A DNA stretch of 64,000 bases from Gibbula magus (Eukaryota > Mollusca > Gastropoda > Trochida > Trochidae), in assembly GCA_936450465.1 (NCBI GenBank), contig OW388300.1, forward strand, positions 39,402,358-39,466,357. The letters are read 5' to 3'. The position numbers and the translations under genes were made by a program. This document shows, piece by piece, positions 1-10,800 of the stretch. The number at the start of each line of letters is the position of its first letter. Positions within the stretch are counted from its first letter, which is position 1. The notes beneath the pieces were generated by a model. That model ran no database searches. It was not told the DNA's origin and saw only the letters and a list, made by a program, of their open reading frames with translations.

Positions 1-1308
1 TTTGTATACATAATTTTGCCTATAAAGTACACGATTTTATGGATGTTAAACTTTTTTGTATTCCCTGTGACGTGTAGATGCATAAGCGGTAGTCAATCAA
101 GACCTGCACAGAAAGTCACTGAATAAAGAAGTTGAATATCCAGGAAAGTGTACTCTATGGCCAACGTCTAGAATGCCCCATGTACAAGTGCCAGTGTTAA
201 CACATCATGCTTGTTTAAGCTTGTAATGTTCTGTATCATTTTTGCAGAATTTCTGTGCTTCATCTTTTAACAAATGTTTCCATATATGGTCTCATTCATG
301 CATATAAATATAGTACAGTTTATTTAATTATTGCAAGAGCGCATAACTGACTTATTACTACATGTATGTGTATGGTGCGTATTACTGTGTATGTGTAATC
401 AGTCAAATGCACATATAATATAATGATCATGTAGAATATTAATAAGTAACGACTTAAGATACCATATGTAAACTGCACGGCAAAAGAAACGACACCGACA
501 AAAATCCAATCTGTTTTAATCCGAGAGATAAATACGACTGAAACATAGTTGAAACATGGTTGAAACATTGTTGAAACATGGTTGAAACATGTCTGTAGAA
601 GCCATCTAAACTACCATGCCTGATGAATGAAGTTGTGTATACTTCTTCAGAAGTATATGCTTATCAAAAACATTCGAAAATCGACACCATCCGGTAGCAG
701 TATTTTGTTTTTGACTGATGAAATTTTGGAATCGTTTTTGTGGGTAGTTTATTCAAAAGAAAGAAATTGGGGTCACATTATGTTTAAGAAGATATGGCAA
801 TGTTTCATGAAACATATTCATATAGCAAAAGATGAGTTATGAACGTTTTACGTCTCTTGTTGGCTAACGCTCGTGAATCTATTGCTTCAGTTTGAGTTCA
901 TGTATAATTTCACAAAATATTTACCATTTTGCCACATCTGTCCACCCAGCAGTAAATGGGTACCTGGTATGATACGATGGTAGTCTGAATTTGAACCTTG
1001 AGCGCCTGACAGGCGACCGGTTGTATTCTCCTCAGGGAGTGATCTGTACTTGTTGACCAGGGGTAATATGCCGACCAGCGCTTTGAGCATGCAATGTGCA
1101 TGGATATATGCACTATAAAAATGGACTATTATTATTATTATCTAACAGTCACCAATGGCAGTAAACATTCTCTAAATATTTTCTTTTCTTTATCACAATT
1201 AAAATAAACTGTAAAATACAAATAATTACACAAAGGTAAGATAACATAACAGTAAAATTTATAAAATTACTACAAGGGTATAAATAATACTAAAACTAAC
1301 AAAATGGC
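1..1308. other. Non-coding AT-rich DNA with a short tandem repeat and a SINE/LINE-type 3' end
   Basis: I see no convincing host exon here. Positions 541-591 hold 4.6 copies of an 11-bp tandem repeat of the form aaacatggttg. Positions about 907-1141 look like an interspersed SINE-type repeat: a GC-richer body (hallmark 'ccacccagcagtaaatgggt' near 951) that ends in a 'gcgctttgagcatgc' motif and an (ATT)n tail at about 1127-1141, as in L2/CR1-type retroposon 3' ends. The short open frames in this stretch have no recognisable domain. Confidence 0.5.
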
Positions 1309-1310
1309 TA

Positions 1311-2606
1311 CGAGGGGCGTTCAATAAGTGTTGCAAGCGGGGCATTGTTGTTTACATGAACCGTGTCAGCTTATAGCAGGTGTTACTATAGTCAAAACAT
1401 AACATTGACACATGTCAAAACAATTTCTAGACATAACAATTATTTAGATATAATAGCTGCGCTGACCTAGGGGTCTCCATAATCATGGATTCTCTCAAAC
1501 ATGAACAACGCGCTGTGATCAAGTTCCTTACTAAAGAGGGATGCAAAGCTACAGAAATACATAATCGTATGTGTAATGTGATGGGTAAGGATGCTCCTAA
1601 CTTTTCAACAGTTTGTCGCTGGTCTCTTCAGTTCAAGCGGGGCAGGGAGTTCTTAGACGATGACCCACGGTCAGGCAGGCCATCTGAAGTCACCCGACCG
1701 GAAGTTATTGCCGCTATCGAAAGACGAATTTTAGCTGACCGCCGTGTTAAAGTTTCTGAACTGTCTTTGGAATTCCAGATATCAGTTGGAAGTGTTGAAA
1801 AAATAATTCATGACCATCTTGGTATGTCCAAGGTATCTGCAAGATGGGTACCCAGAAACCTCACAGCACAAGATCGCCAGAAAAGAACCGAAAGTTGCAT
1901 GGAGCTCCTGGATCGGTTTAATGCGGATGAAGCCAGGTTTTTGTCTCGTCTGGTGACAGGTGACGAAACCTGGATCCACCACTGGGACCCGGAAACTAAA
2001 CTGGAATCCAAGCAATGGAAGCACCCGAGTTCACCGCCTCCCCTGAAGTTTCGCACTCAACCATCAGCTGGCAAGGTTATGGCGACAATCTTTTGGGATG
2101 CAAAAGGCATATTATTAATTGATTACTTGCCAACCAAAACTACAATGAATGGTCAATATTATGCCAACCTAATGCAAGAATTGCGAAAGACAATTCGACA
2201 GAAACGCCGTGGAATGTTGACACGTGGTGTTCTGATTTTGCATGACAACGCTCCAGTCCACAAGTCAAGAGTTGCACAGGCCGCTATACGTGATTGTGGA
2301 TTCGAACAGCTTAACCACCCACCCTACAGCCGAGACCTAGCCCCCAGTGACTACTTCCTGTTCAGAAACCTGAAATCCGCCCTACGTGGAAGGCACTTCC
2401 GGGATGACGAAGACGTCAAAGCTGCCACAGAGGCGTGGTTAGGGGGGCAAACGGAAGACTTCTACAAAAGCGGCATCAAAAGTCTTAAAGAGAAATGGAA
2501 TAAGTGTATTGAGGTGAAGGGTAACTATATTGAAAAATAAAAGTAAAAAATTTACTACGCGAGTTGGTTTTATATTGAAGTTGCAACACTTATTGAACGC
2601 CCCTCG
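1311..2606 (+). mobile_element. Complete mariner element with perfect 26-bp TIRs
   Basis: The terminal inverted repeats are 1311-1336 and 2581-2606 and are identical over 26 bp, starting cgaggggcgttcaataagtg. A TA dinucleotide flanks each end (1309-1310 and 2607-2608), the expected Tc1/mariner target-site duplication. The 1296-bp element holds one uninterrupted transposase ORF. Perfect TIRs and an open ORF indicate a young, possibly mobilisable copy. It lies in intergenic DNA about 3.7 kb upstream of the SLC4 promoter region. Confidence 0.95.
1485..2540 (+). CDS. Mariner transposase (DD34D), apparently intact
   Basis: This 351-residue protein would cut and paste its own element at TA sites. 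An N-terminal helix-turn-helix region (about residues 1-115; HTH_48-like, as in Mos1 and SETMAR-type transposases) is followed by the DDE catalytic core. The visible catalytic residues are D160 in GDETW, D254 in LILHDNAPVH and D289 in LAPSDYFLF. Exactly 34 residues separate the second and third, the mariner signature. Length matches the family norm of about 345-350. There is no stop or frameshift, and the ORF starts 149 bp inside the left TIR. Activity is inferred from intactness only. Confidence 0.95.
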   Translation: MDSLKHEQRAVIKFLTKEGCKATEIHNRMCNVMGKDAPNFSTVCRWSLQFKRGREFLDDDPRSGRPSEVTRPEVIAAIERRILADRRVKVSELSLEFQISVGSVEKIIHDHLGMSKVSARWVPRNLTAQDRQKRTESCMELLDRFNADEARFLSRLVTGDETWIHHWDPETKLESKQWKHPSSPPPLKFRTQPSAGKVMATIFWDAKGILLIDYLPTKTTMNGQYYANLMQELRKTIRQKRRGMLTRGVLILHDNAPVHKSRVAQAAIRDCGFEQLNHPPYSRDLAPSDYFLFRNLKSALRGRHFRDDEDVKAATEAWLGGQTEDFYKSGIKSLKEKWNKCIEVKGNYIEK

Positions 2607-3305
2607 TATATGGGGACAGCGTGTGTACTTCTAATATACTCTGACCTACCTGATATACAGGTGTACACACTTGCCTTCAGGTGATAGATGTACCGTATCT
2701 GTTGGCAACCATTAAGTTCCATTCAGCAAATCAACCTTTTTAGTTATAAAATAGTTTGTTGTTGTTATCTCTTGTTATCAATAATTATTTTAGTGTAAAG
2801 AAGTATTTAGACAATTTGACGCCGAAAAGAATTTTTTTTTAATAAAAAATGCTAATATTTTGAAATGTAATTTGCTAATTTGAAGGCAATGTGACAGATC
2901 ACCTTTAAAGTGCGAGTTCTATCCCCGATTGTCTTGCATTTTTTTGCATTTCGTGAAATGAAACAAATGATAGATTATTCACAAATTAACATATTTGTCA
3001 TTTAACTAAAAAAACAATGTCAAGGCTTTCGACACTCGTAGTGCCGATGAATGGCTTCACTTCTGATTTTTTAAATCTTTGAATGTATATGCGCTAACCT
3101 GTATAAAATGTTCAAATATAAAGTCATATAAATGTGGTTTAAACAATATTTATTCAGGTACTTTCATGTACAGGGGGATTGACAAACAGGGTTTCCCCTA
3201 TGTTAATGTCTCTCCCTAAATAAATACATTTCAACAGGATGATTACATCATAATACATACATAAACAGATTATCAAAATATTGTCATCAAAATAAAATAT
3301 TATGT

Positions 3306-3506
3306 TCAGTCGAAGCGTTTTGTAAGAGATATAAACTCATGTACAGACTGGATTATTTTTGTATTTATAGTATTTGACAGGTTCTTGTTACCAAATAAGA
3401 CAGTGTCCAGGTTATGCCCATTAATGTAAAAGAAACTTGCATGACGAATATTAGCATAATTTGGACAAGTGAATAGGTAGTGATGCGCATCTTCATACGC
3501 ATGCAT
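3306..3506 (-). pseudogene. LINE reverse-transcriptase C-terminal fragment
   Basis: The 66-residue frame carries the typical tail of non-LTR retrotransposon ORF2: a HYLFTCPNY segment of the Cys/His-type 'HhhhxCPxY' motif, followed by a helix ending EFISLTKRF. No other RT motif is present, so this is a 3' end left by 5' truncation. It has no host function that I can see. Confidence 0.6.
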
Positions 3507-3635
3507 GTCATAAATGTATTACCCTCAGTAATATTTTTCATGTAGATTGTGCAATAAGCATGCTGCGTAGCGCTTCATTGAGCAATCGCTAATTGAGCGA
3601 TTACTTTGAAACCTCTCTTGAACATGGCCCAGATT

Positions 3636-3825
3636 GATCTACCTATGCTGATTAACATGTCTGCTAACGAGTCACAGACTCCCAATTTCAGACATTTGAG
3701 GTAATTGGTAATAAAAACAACTCCATGTAAACAGTTAAGTGAGGTTAACTTGTTAGCAGACAGGCTAATCAGCATAAGTAGATAAATGTGACCTCATTTC
3801 TATCTTCGACGCGGTGTCCCTTTAA
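3636..3825. mobile_element. Truncated TTAA MITE (same family as 54781-54992)
   Basis: The right end reads 'gacgcggtgtccctttaa' and closes with TTAA at 3822-3825. Imperfect 30-bp inverted arms sit at about 3640-3669 and 3752-3781 (ctacctatgctgattaacat). The sequence aligns by eye with the reverse complement of the complete copy at 54781-54992. The left TIR is missing, replaced by a different repeat (3570-3635) that is shared with the hairpin at 35594-35652. Confidence 0.65.
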
Positions 3826-6315
3826 CTGAACCCTTTGGTACATTATGTATTACACGTTTTTACGAAATAAAGAGAAAGTCGTAACTATCCCTTTAATAAT
3901 CTACTGACACACAATGGAAAGTTGAATCTTGCTGGCATTCACTTTATCGGCATGTTTCAAAGTATTAACATTATGAACAGCATTGTAAAGTGTTTGATTC
4001 ATCTTTCGGGATAATGTAACGCTTTAAGTCATGTGTACACTTATTAAATATCACGTTTCAATTAATGACACACATAATGATGGTAGGCAGAACGTTGTGA
4101 TCATTTCAGCTTATTGTCATATTTCAAAATATTTGCTTTATGAATAGTATTGTGAAGAGTTTCCTCGCAAACGTTTGAAGAAATTTGCAAAACTCTTAAA
4201 TATCACTTTCCCCAAACTCTCAACACAAAGGGGTGATAACAGGTTATGACAGGCGACCACTTCTTCTCTTCTTTCAAGGCTTCTGTGCCTTTCATGCCTT
4301 TACTTTGTCTCCATGTTATGTATCACAAACTATAGTTATGCTTCTCACTATGTGTTAATGCTTAATGATGTATCCATTTTGTTTCATAAAATCTTATTTG
4401 GCTTTAATACATGCAAAATACCATATGTGTTAATTTCCGTTCAAATAATCTCACCCAACTTGCATATTCATCGCCAATCGTCAAAAATATTATAATTCCT
4501 AGTGTTCAATGAAAATCTAGAACTATCATTATACATGTGCAGTAACCGAAACTTCACGTACATTTTACATGCAAAGTAGTTGTATTAAACATTATCAACC
4601 CAAATTTGTCGCTTTGTCTGTTGTAAATCAGAAATCATTTATAATACCTCTATAACGTCATTAAACTGAGTCGACAATCATCAATGGTGGTTTACGGCAA
4701 CAGTCAGTACTTCTCGATAAATAGACGTCATTTATAATGTTTGGTATATGGGACCTCCAACAACACAAACAACAACACCTTAATCCATTGATCATCACAA
4801 AATTATGTCATGAAATCAAATTTGACTTAAACCGTGTTTCCTAGGAAGCAGCATACCGTTGCATGAAGCCTGCTTTTGGGCGTTTAAGGAATTGTAACAT
4901 ATATACATACTTTCTTGAATACTTCAAAGATTTTGAAATATTATAAAGTAGTCAATAATATGTCCCGTTAATAGCAATATGTTTAATAGGTGCCATGAAA
5001 ATTATCTTTAGTTTGGGAATACATACATCTATATCAGTATATATTCAGTTTAAAATAAATATATTTCAATTTCAATTTGAAAATATTTTTTTATTTTTAT
5101 TCGTTCGAAGCATCGTGTGAAGTGTGTGACTGAAAGCGCTGTTGACGATAAATATGACGAAAGATATGAAAAGTGTTGGTGATAATGCAACAGGTGTTGA
5201 CGAGTTATTGAAATCAATCAAATTTAGTCTGAATGTTGTAACATATAGCATTAAAATGTGTTTCACGTGAAACAATACATACATAAATAATTTAAAATAT
5301 TATTAATAAGATATTATTGCAGATTTTTTTTATTAATTTTTCAGAAATGCAAAATGTCTGACTCTTGAATCGTAAAGTATGTATTCTATCAAATTTTTGT
5401 ATTGCTGAGTCAGGAAAAAATGACACATGACTTGTTCTCCGTCATTACACTATCAATATATTCATGATAAGTTCTTATTTATTCAAAATAAATAATTGTT
5501 ATGGTGTTATAAAGTTGACATTGCAAAAGATATCATAAATATTCTTCGAAATAGTTATTGTGGGAAAAGGACATGAATGTCTTTCATTTATTAACCTTTT
5601 TTATGAAACGATGGTATATATCTTGTCATACTTCTACTTTTTATAACCTATTTTGCAATCAAATTGGTCTTATTATGTAAATACATAAATCTGTCAATAC
5701 ACATCCTAAGACAAACACAACTGATATAAAGTATATTACCTGTTCCGTGATCTGGTAGTAGAATGTTCAAACACTGTGACAATCAAACTTCAAAATGAAT
5801 ATTACCAGCACGTAATTATCAATTTATTCAAAAAGCAGTTGATCGAAGCAATGAAACATTGACTCTGACAATCATGTGCAGTGTTATAAATGATACATTG
5901 CTGAAACATCTCCTAGTTTCTATGGAATAAACGTGAGTACATCAATCCATAGATTCCTCCATCAATCTCCTATACAGACCTTCAAGTCTCTATATCCCCA
6001 CCCCACAATGTACAAGGATTCTAGCCAGGGGTGAAGTTGTAAAACAACTTACTCCATGTATCGGTATATCACCCTCGGGGGCGACAACCTATCTCTCTAC
6101 CCACTTCATCCATCCGCTCAGCCGTGAACCCGATTACCGCTTACCGTTTCGGGGTACAGGGGAATTGTGTAAAAGTTCGCAATATTACCAAATCTTTTAT
6201 CACACCGGGTATTCAAGAGGTGAAAGCCAAAATGACAAACTCTGATTGGCTTAGCTCTATCACGTGACTATAACCGCTCTTTTGATTTCTTATGTGATAA
6301 GAGTTGTGCTACCCT

Positions 6316-6322
6316 TATAAAT
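6316..6322 (+). promoter_or_regulatory. Candidate TATA box of the SLC4 gene
   Basis: A tataaat motif lies about 30 bp upstream of the apparent start of the non-coding first exon (about 6346). Spacing and the downstream donor at 6431 support a core promoter here. It is not proven without transcript ends. Confidence 0.5.
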
Positions 6323-6345
6323 ATTCTCCATGTCCAGAATTCTCA

Positions 6346-6430
6346 TAAGTGTTGCCTGGTCACAGCAGCAGGTTGGTTCCAGCTTGGACAAAGCCAGGGC
6401 TGTCTCATTACTCCACTTCTTTTATATTTG
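6346..6430 (+). other. Probable 5' UTR exon of the SLC4 gene
   Basis: A GC-richer stretch about 30 bp after a TATA box ends at a strong donor (gtgagt at 6431) and contains no ATG-led frame. The next acceptor in the same direction (ttttcag ending 7866) opens the coding exon, 31 bp before its ATG. The 5' limit is estimated from the TATA spacing. Confidence 0.55.
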
Positions 6431-6554
6431 GTGAGTGTTTTTAAGTTTTCTCATACATATTTGCATTTTAATTGGGTAAAATAGACATTGCATCTATTCT
6501 CTTATCAAAATAAAAACATACGATAATACGATTTAATCGTAACAGCTGCTAAGT

Positions 6555-6916
6555 TTAAAGGGGCAGTAGCACGTTCTTTTCAAAATTTATTTTTTCAAAT
6601 TTCCCATTTATAATGATAGTTTATGTCATTTGAATTAACCTAAGAGGATAAAACATCTTATTACACAAATCAATTATCCGTAGTGTTAATAACGATGTTG
6701 CGTATAAGGCAAAAATTGCATGGCGGCCATTTTATTGTGAACACAATTTATTATTTCGAATTACAAAAACGATTCCCACGGCTTTACTGAACCACGTAAA
6801 CTCATTTTTTAACTTGATTTTCCGAAGAGAGGAGGGTGTATTTCTATTGGTGACATTATTTTTCAAAAACATTTCATCAACGTATTTGAGCGAAAAACGT
6901 GCTACTGCCCCTTTAA
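6555..6916. mobile_element. TTAA-flanked MITE, family A, in SLC4 intron 1
   Basis: TTAA occurs at 6555-6558 and 6913-6916. Just inside are inverted ends, aggggcagtagcacgtt on the left and its reverse complement on the right. The 354-bp interior has no ORF. A second copy with the same ends and interior (both contain 'tggcggccattttattgtga') is at 22373-22723 in a TMEM19 intron. TTAA target duplication is the piggyBac-superfamily hallmark. Confidence 0.85.
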
Positions 6917-7897
6917 ATTTTAAATGTTGCCACTGCTGCTATTAGGATGAATCTTTAATTTATTCGGCGAGAAAAGAATTAGGAACAAGTTCTCCGACTT
7001 GGTATGCACTCTCCCTTTGTTGCAAAGTTTGTAATTTTGTAAAACCACTTTGTAGATAAGTTGTTGTTCATAAGATGCCCATACAAACAATGTTTATCGA
7101 CTATTTTTGGTATATGCAAAATATGAAGACATGTTTAGACACCTTGGCATATATTGATAAACGGTGACACTATTCTCATACTCTGCCCACAACTATAGAA
7201 TACGTTTGGTTTACTTTTCGAACAGCTGGCTAAATTGTATCGAACGTTTTTGATAAAACATTTAGTTCCGGGGTAAGGAAAATCATCTCAAAGAATATAA
7301 CTGTATAACGGACGATTCAAAAGCTTCGCTGTGAGGTATTAACATCTTCCGAAAAAATAGTTAAATCAATATAATAATGCTATGCTATGTACATGTACTT
7401 TTCATATTATTTTATGTGTATACAGAACACTCCAAAAATGTTCGCAAAAGGCTTAAAGGGACAGTGTCTCTGGGGTATTTTGTGGGTACTAAATTCGAGG
7501 GGACATTTACCTTAGAAAAAAATAATTAAAAATAGAACGTTTTGAACAATATGTTTCAAATTTCCAATATTTTCAGCTTGAACTAAAATTGTAAATGCAC
7601 AAAAAGAATATCCATTGTAGTTTGTCTCCCTCGAATTTCAGAATACACTTATATATTCATCTTACAAACTCATATATATCATTCCGAAAAAAAATTACAT
7701 TCTTGTTATATACATCTCTCCGCTGTCTGTTAATGACAGTCATGGGTAAAGCTTCCATTTCGAAAAAGAACATAACATAAGTAGTTTTTACTTTACACTG
7801 TTTTTAGTTAACATCCTCATTCAGAGATAAACAAAATTATTGCAAATTTTTATATATTTTTTTCAGTTTGCACCTGGTTTAATTCAGCTCGGTCACC

Positions 7898-10800
7898 ATG
7901 ACGTCTGAAAACAGAGAAGCTGCCGTTGGACAGGTCAAAGGTCCTGGGGGCAAAGGTGAGGTTTTAAAGTCCAAATCTGGTTTTATCTATACGTCTTCAA
8001 ATATCCATAGAAAGTGATCAAACTGCTTACATCTCACCATATAGCAACGCTTATCCGTCATACAGTTTTTGTATGCAGCAATGCTTCACTGCTAATCCAG
8101 GTCATCCAAATGAATCTGATCAACACTGATGAGCAGTAATGATCGCTGCACGTATTTAAAAAATACTATCCCCTCGGGGTTAGCTTAGATAGTCATAACT
8201 TGTTATTCCCTCGGGATCTCTATTGCATGTTATGTCTTATCTACACGTGATTTTATGTCCGCTTCATTCGAATCAGTTGCATATCTTAAACCAAAGATAA
8301 CAAATCTATCCATTCAACATCGAAATGATGATTTAATCTTAAGGGATGTAACTTCTGACGTTTATTCTAAGCATAAGTTGACCCGATCACTTGTGGATAA
8401 CTAAATTTCGAATGTTTTTTTTTGTGATAGTGTGTATGGAGTATCTTTCATAAACTTTATTTGACTTATTTGACATGCAGGAGTAATGCACATGACTGTA
8501 TTTATTGTAAAGCTTAATTAGAAAAGATATATAATGGCAAGCTTATTCCATATAAGATGTAATATTCAAATTAGATTTAAACTTCAAAGAAAAATAAGAT
8601 TTTATTATATTTCTGATTATGTCCATATCCCACGTACTAGAATGTTCTAGTGTGCATGGCGATAGGTTAATATACATACATATAATATGAATAATAATAA
8701 AAATATGAATACTGATGAAGCACGTGCTTAAACCTTCTCTGATTGGTTGCAGTGTTCAAGAGAAGCACGTCGATGTATCTGAACGTGGTGGCGCCTCACA
8801 AACCAATCAGACCCACCGTGGTGGATGAAGAAGAGGACATTATGCGTGAGTATTTAACCTATTTAAGAGTTAAAGATCTATGGGATTAAAGAGCTGACAT
8901 CATTATGTCTTTCTCAAATACTCTTCAGATAAAAGCCGAAATTTATAATCAATGGCATCCATGTAAACAGTGTAGTTTACATTCCAAGTAATGCAATCCA
9001 TGTTCTTCTTCCACTTACTAGGCTTTCTAATTACATCGTTAATCTAGCAGTATCATTAGAAGCGTGTTAATAGGAATCTAGTTTCAACAGAAGAACCAAG
9101 AACCCCTTAGGCATATTTCATTACCAAAGGGGAAATATTGTGTATCAAAGCGCGGAGATTGTTCGTTTTCATATCCTTCCCCCAAATATTCAATAGGATT
9201 CGTTTTATAGTCCACATTGCATCTTCTCCCAACAGCTGACGGCTCCAAGTTCACGCTGTACGGCGACGAAGACTACGTCCCAACTGAACGTGTCCAGAAC
9301 GTCCTCAACGCGGTCACAGACCTCAAACATCGAGCTCACAAGATCTTCTCGCAGATGGACGTCCTCAAGAAGCAGGGAGATCTCTACGAGTGGAAGGAGA
9401 CAGCCAGGTAAGCAAATACTGCGAGGTTTTAGAGCTGGCTCAATACGGATCATGATCGTTCATAATAGTGTGTAATTGAACAGAAACAAAGGATTTTAAA
9501 AAACACCATCAAATGAAAGTTCAACAAGCAATTAATCTCAATATGGCCTGGTAATCTCTATTGTATAAAATGGGTTAAGATGAACTTATCAATAACATTT
9601 ACACCATGTCTAAATCCTCGTGTTTTGTATCGCAGATGGGTGAAGTATGAGGAGAAGCTAGAGGAAGGAGGAGAAAGATGGTCCAAGCCCCACGTGGCGT
9701 CTCTCTCCATGCATCACATCGTGGAGCTGAGACGTCAACTCATGGACGGAGTCATGCACCTTGACGTGGAGGCGTACTCCATCTCACAAGTCGTCGGTGA
9801 GTCCTTGTCTTAGTTACATTGATAGGGGGACAACTCTATCTTGTAAGCTCTTGTCTTTTCTATAGTCCGAGTAACGTTCTCTGGTAGAATACAAAATGTA
9901 TCAAACACGTAATAGTAATCTTTCATGTCATACTCAAAATAAGCATTAAAGTAAAATCCCTGAAGCATAACACTCATGTTAAAGATGACTTACAATCAAC
10001 AGATAGGTGGGACTACTCCGTCTCCACAGTCATTGTCTTAGTTATGTCATTGGGCAGATCTTGCCCCATGTCTTAATTCGTCTGTCAGATCTTGAAATTA
10101 CATTAGATCTCTATTGGCAAGATTCATCAATGTATCCAGAGTGTTCACGGTGGTCTTTGTAACACATCTGTAATGTCTCCCAAACAGAGAAGTTCCTGGA
10201 CGAGTGGGTGAAGCTGGGTCAGGTAGATCCACTCCTGAGACAACACGTGAGGACCATGTTGCTGAAGAAGCATCGTCACGGTACAGAGAAACCAAAGAAA
10301 CTAAAAAATCGCGATTCCAGCTCATCGGATCTCACCCGGGCTGCATCGACCAACAGTAAGGAGTCTCAGTGATTCGCTTTCTCGTAATTTTGCTACCTTT
10401 AAGCAGGGACATTTTAATAAGAATAGAGTCTATTGTATATAGAGTCCCTGCTTTAAGCAAATCAACATTATCAGTGACATTTCAATTTTGAGAATTTGAA
10501 AATGTGAAACCAATCTTAGGTCGTCTCTTCGATGACTTTTGAACCAATCCTTCTAATGGCGTTTAGAAATGGTCTCTTAAAGCAAGACGCGAGTCTCACA
10601 ATAATAGCGTGTTAAATCTAGCGTGGCGCATTGTCATTATTGGCCCAAACCTTGCAATCGTCTTGTTCTCTAGCCTTAAATAGCCTATAAATGTACAACA
10701 CTCTCAGATATCCTTAATATATCCTCTATGCCTCGACCGTCTGACCCTGACAATAGGTACCATTGTTTCAATCCATTCATATCTCTGAACCACACCTCTC

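Larger units (their letters stand above)
2609..6310. other. AT-rich intergenic DNA with repeat relics, upstream of SLC4
   Basis: I see no host exon. About 3008-3240 resembles the TTAA MITE family found at 41785-42196 (shared segment around 'gtgccgatgaatggcttca'). 3306-3506 (-) is a LINE fragment and 3575-3825 contains two overlapping MITE relics. The rest, 3830-6310, is low-complexity AT-rich sequence without a clear feature. The last 250 bp before the TATA box are more GC-rich and may hold proximal regulatory DNA of the SLC4 gene. Confidence 0.45.

Noticed and set aside
627..842. 71-residue plus-strand frame near the window start
   Set aside because: There is no recognisable family, its composition is like the surrounding AT-rich DNA, and it has no gene context.
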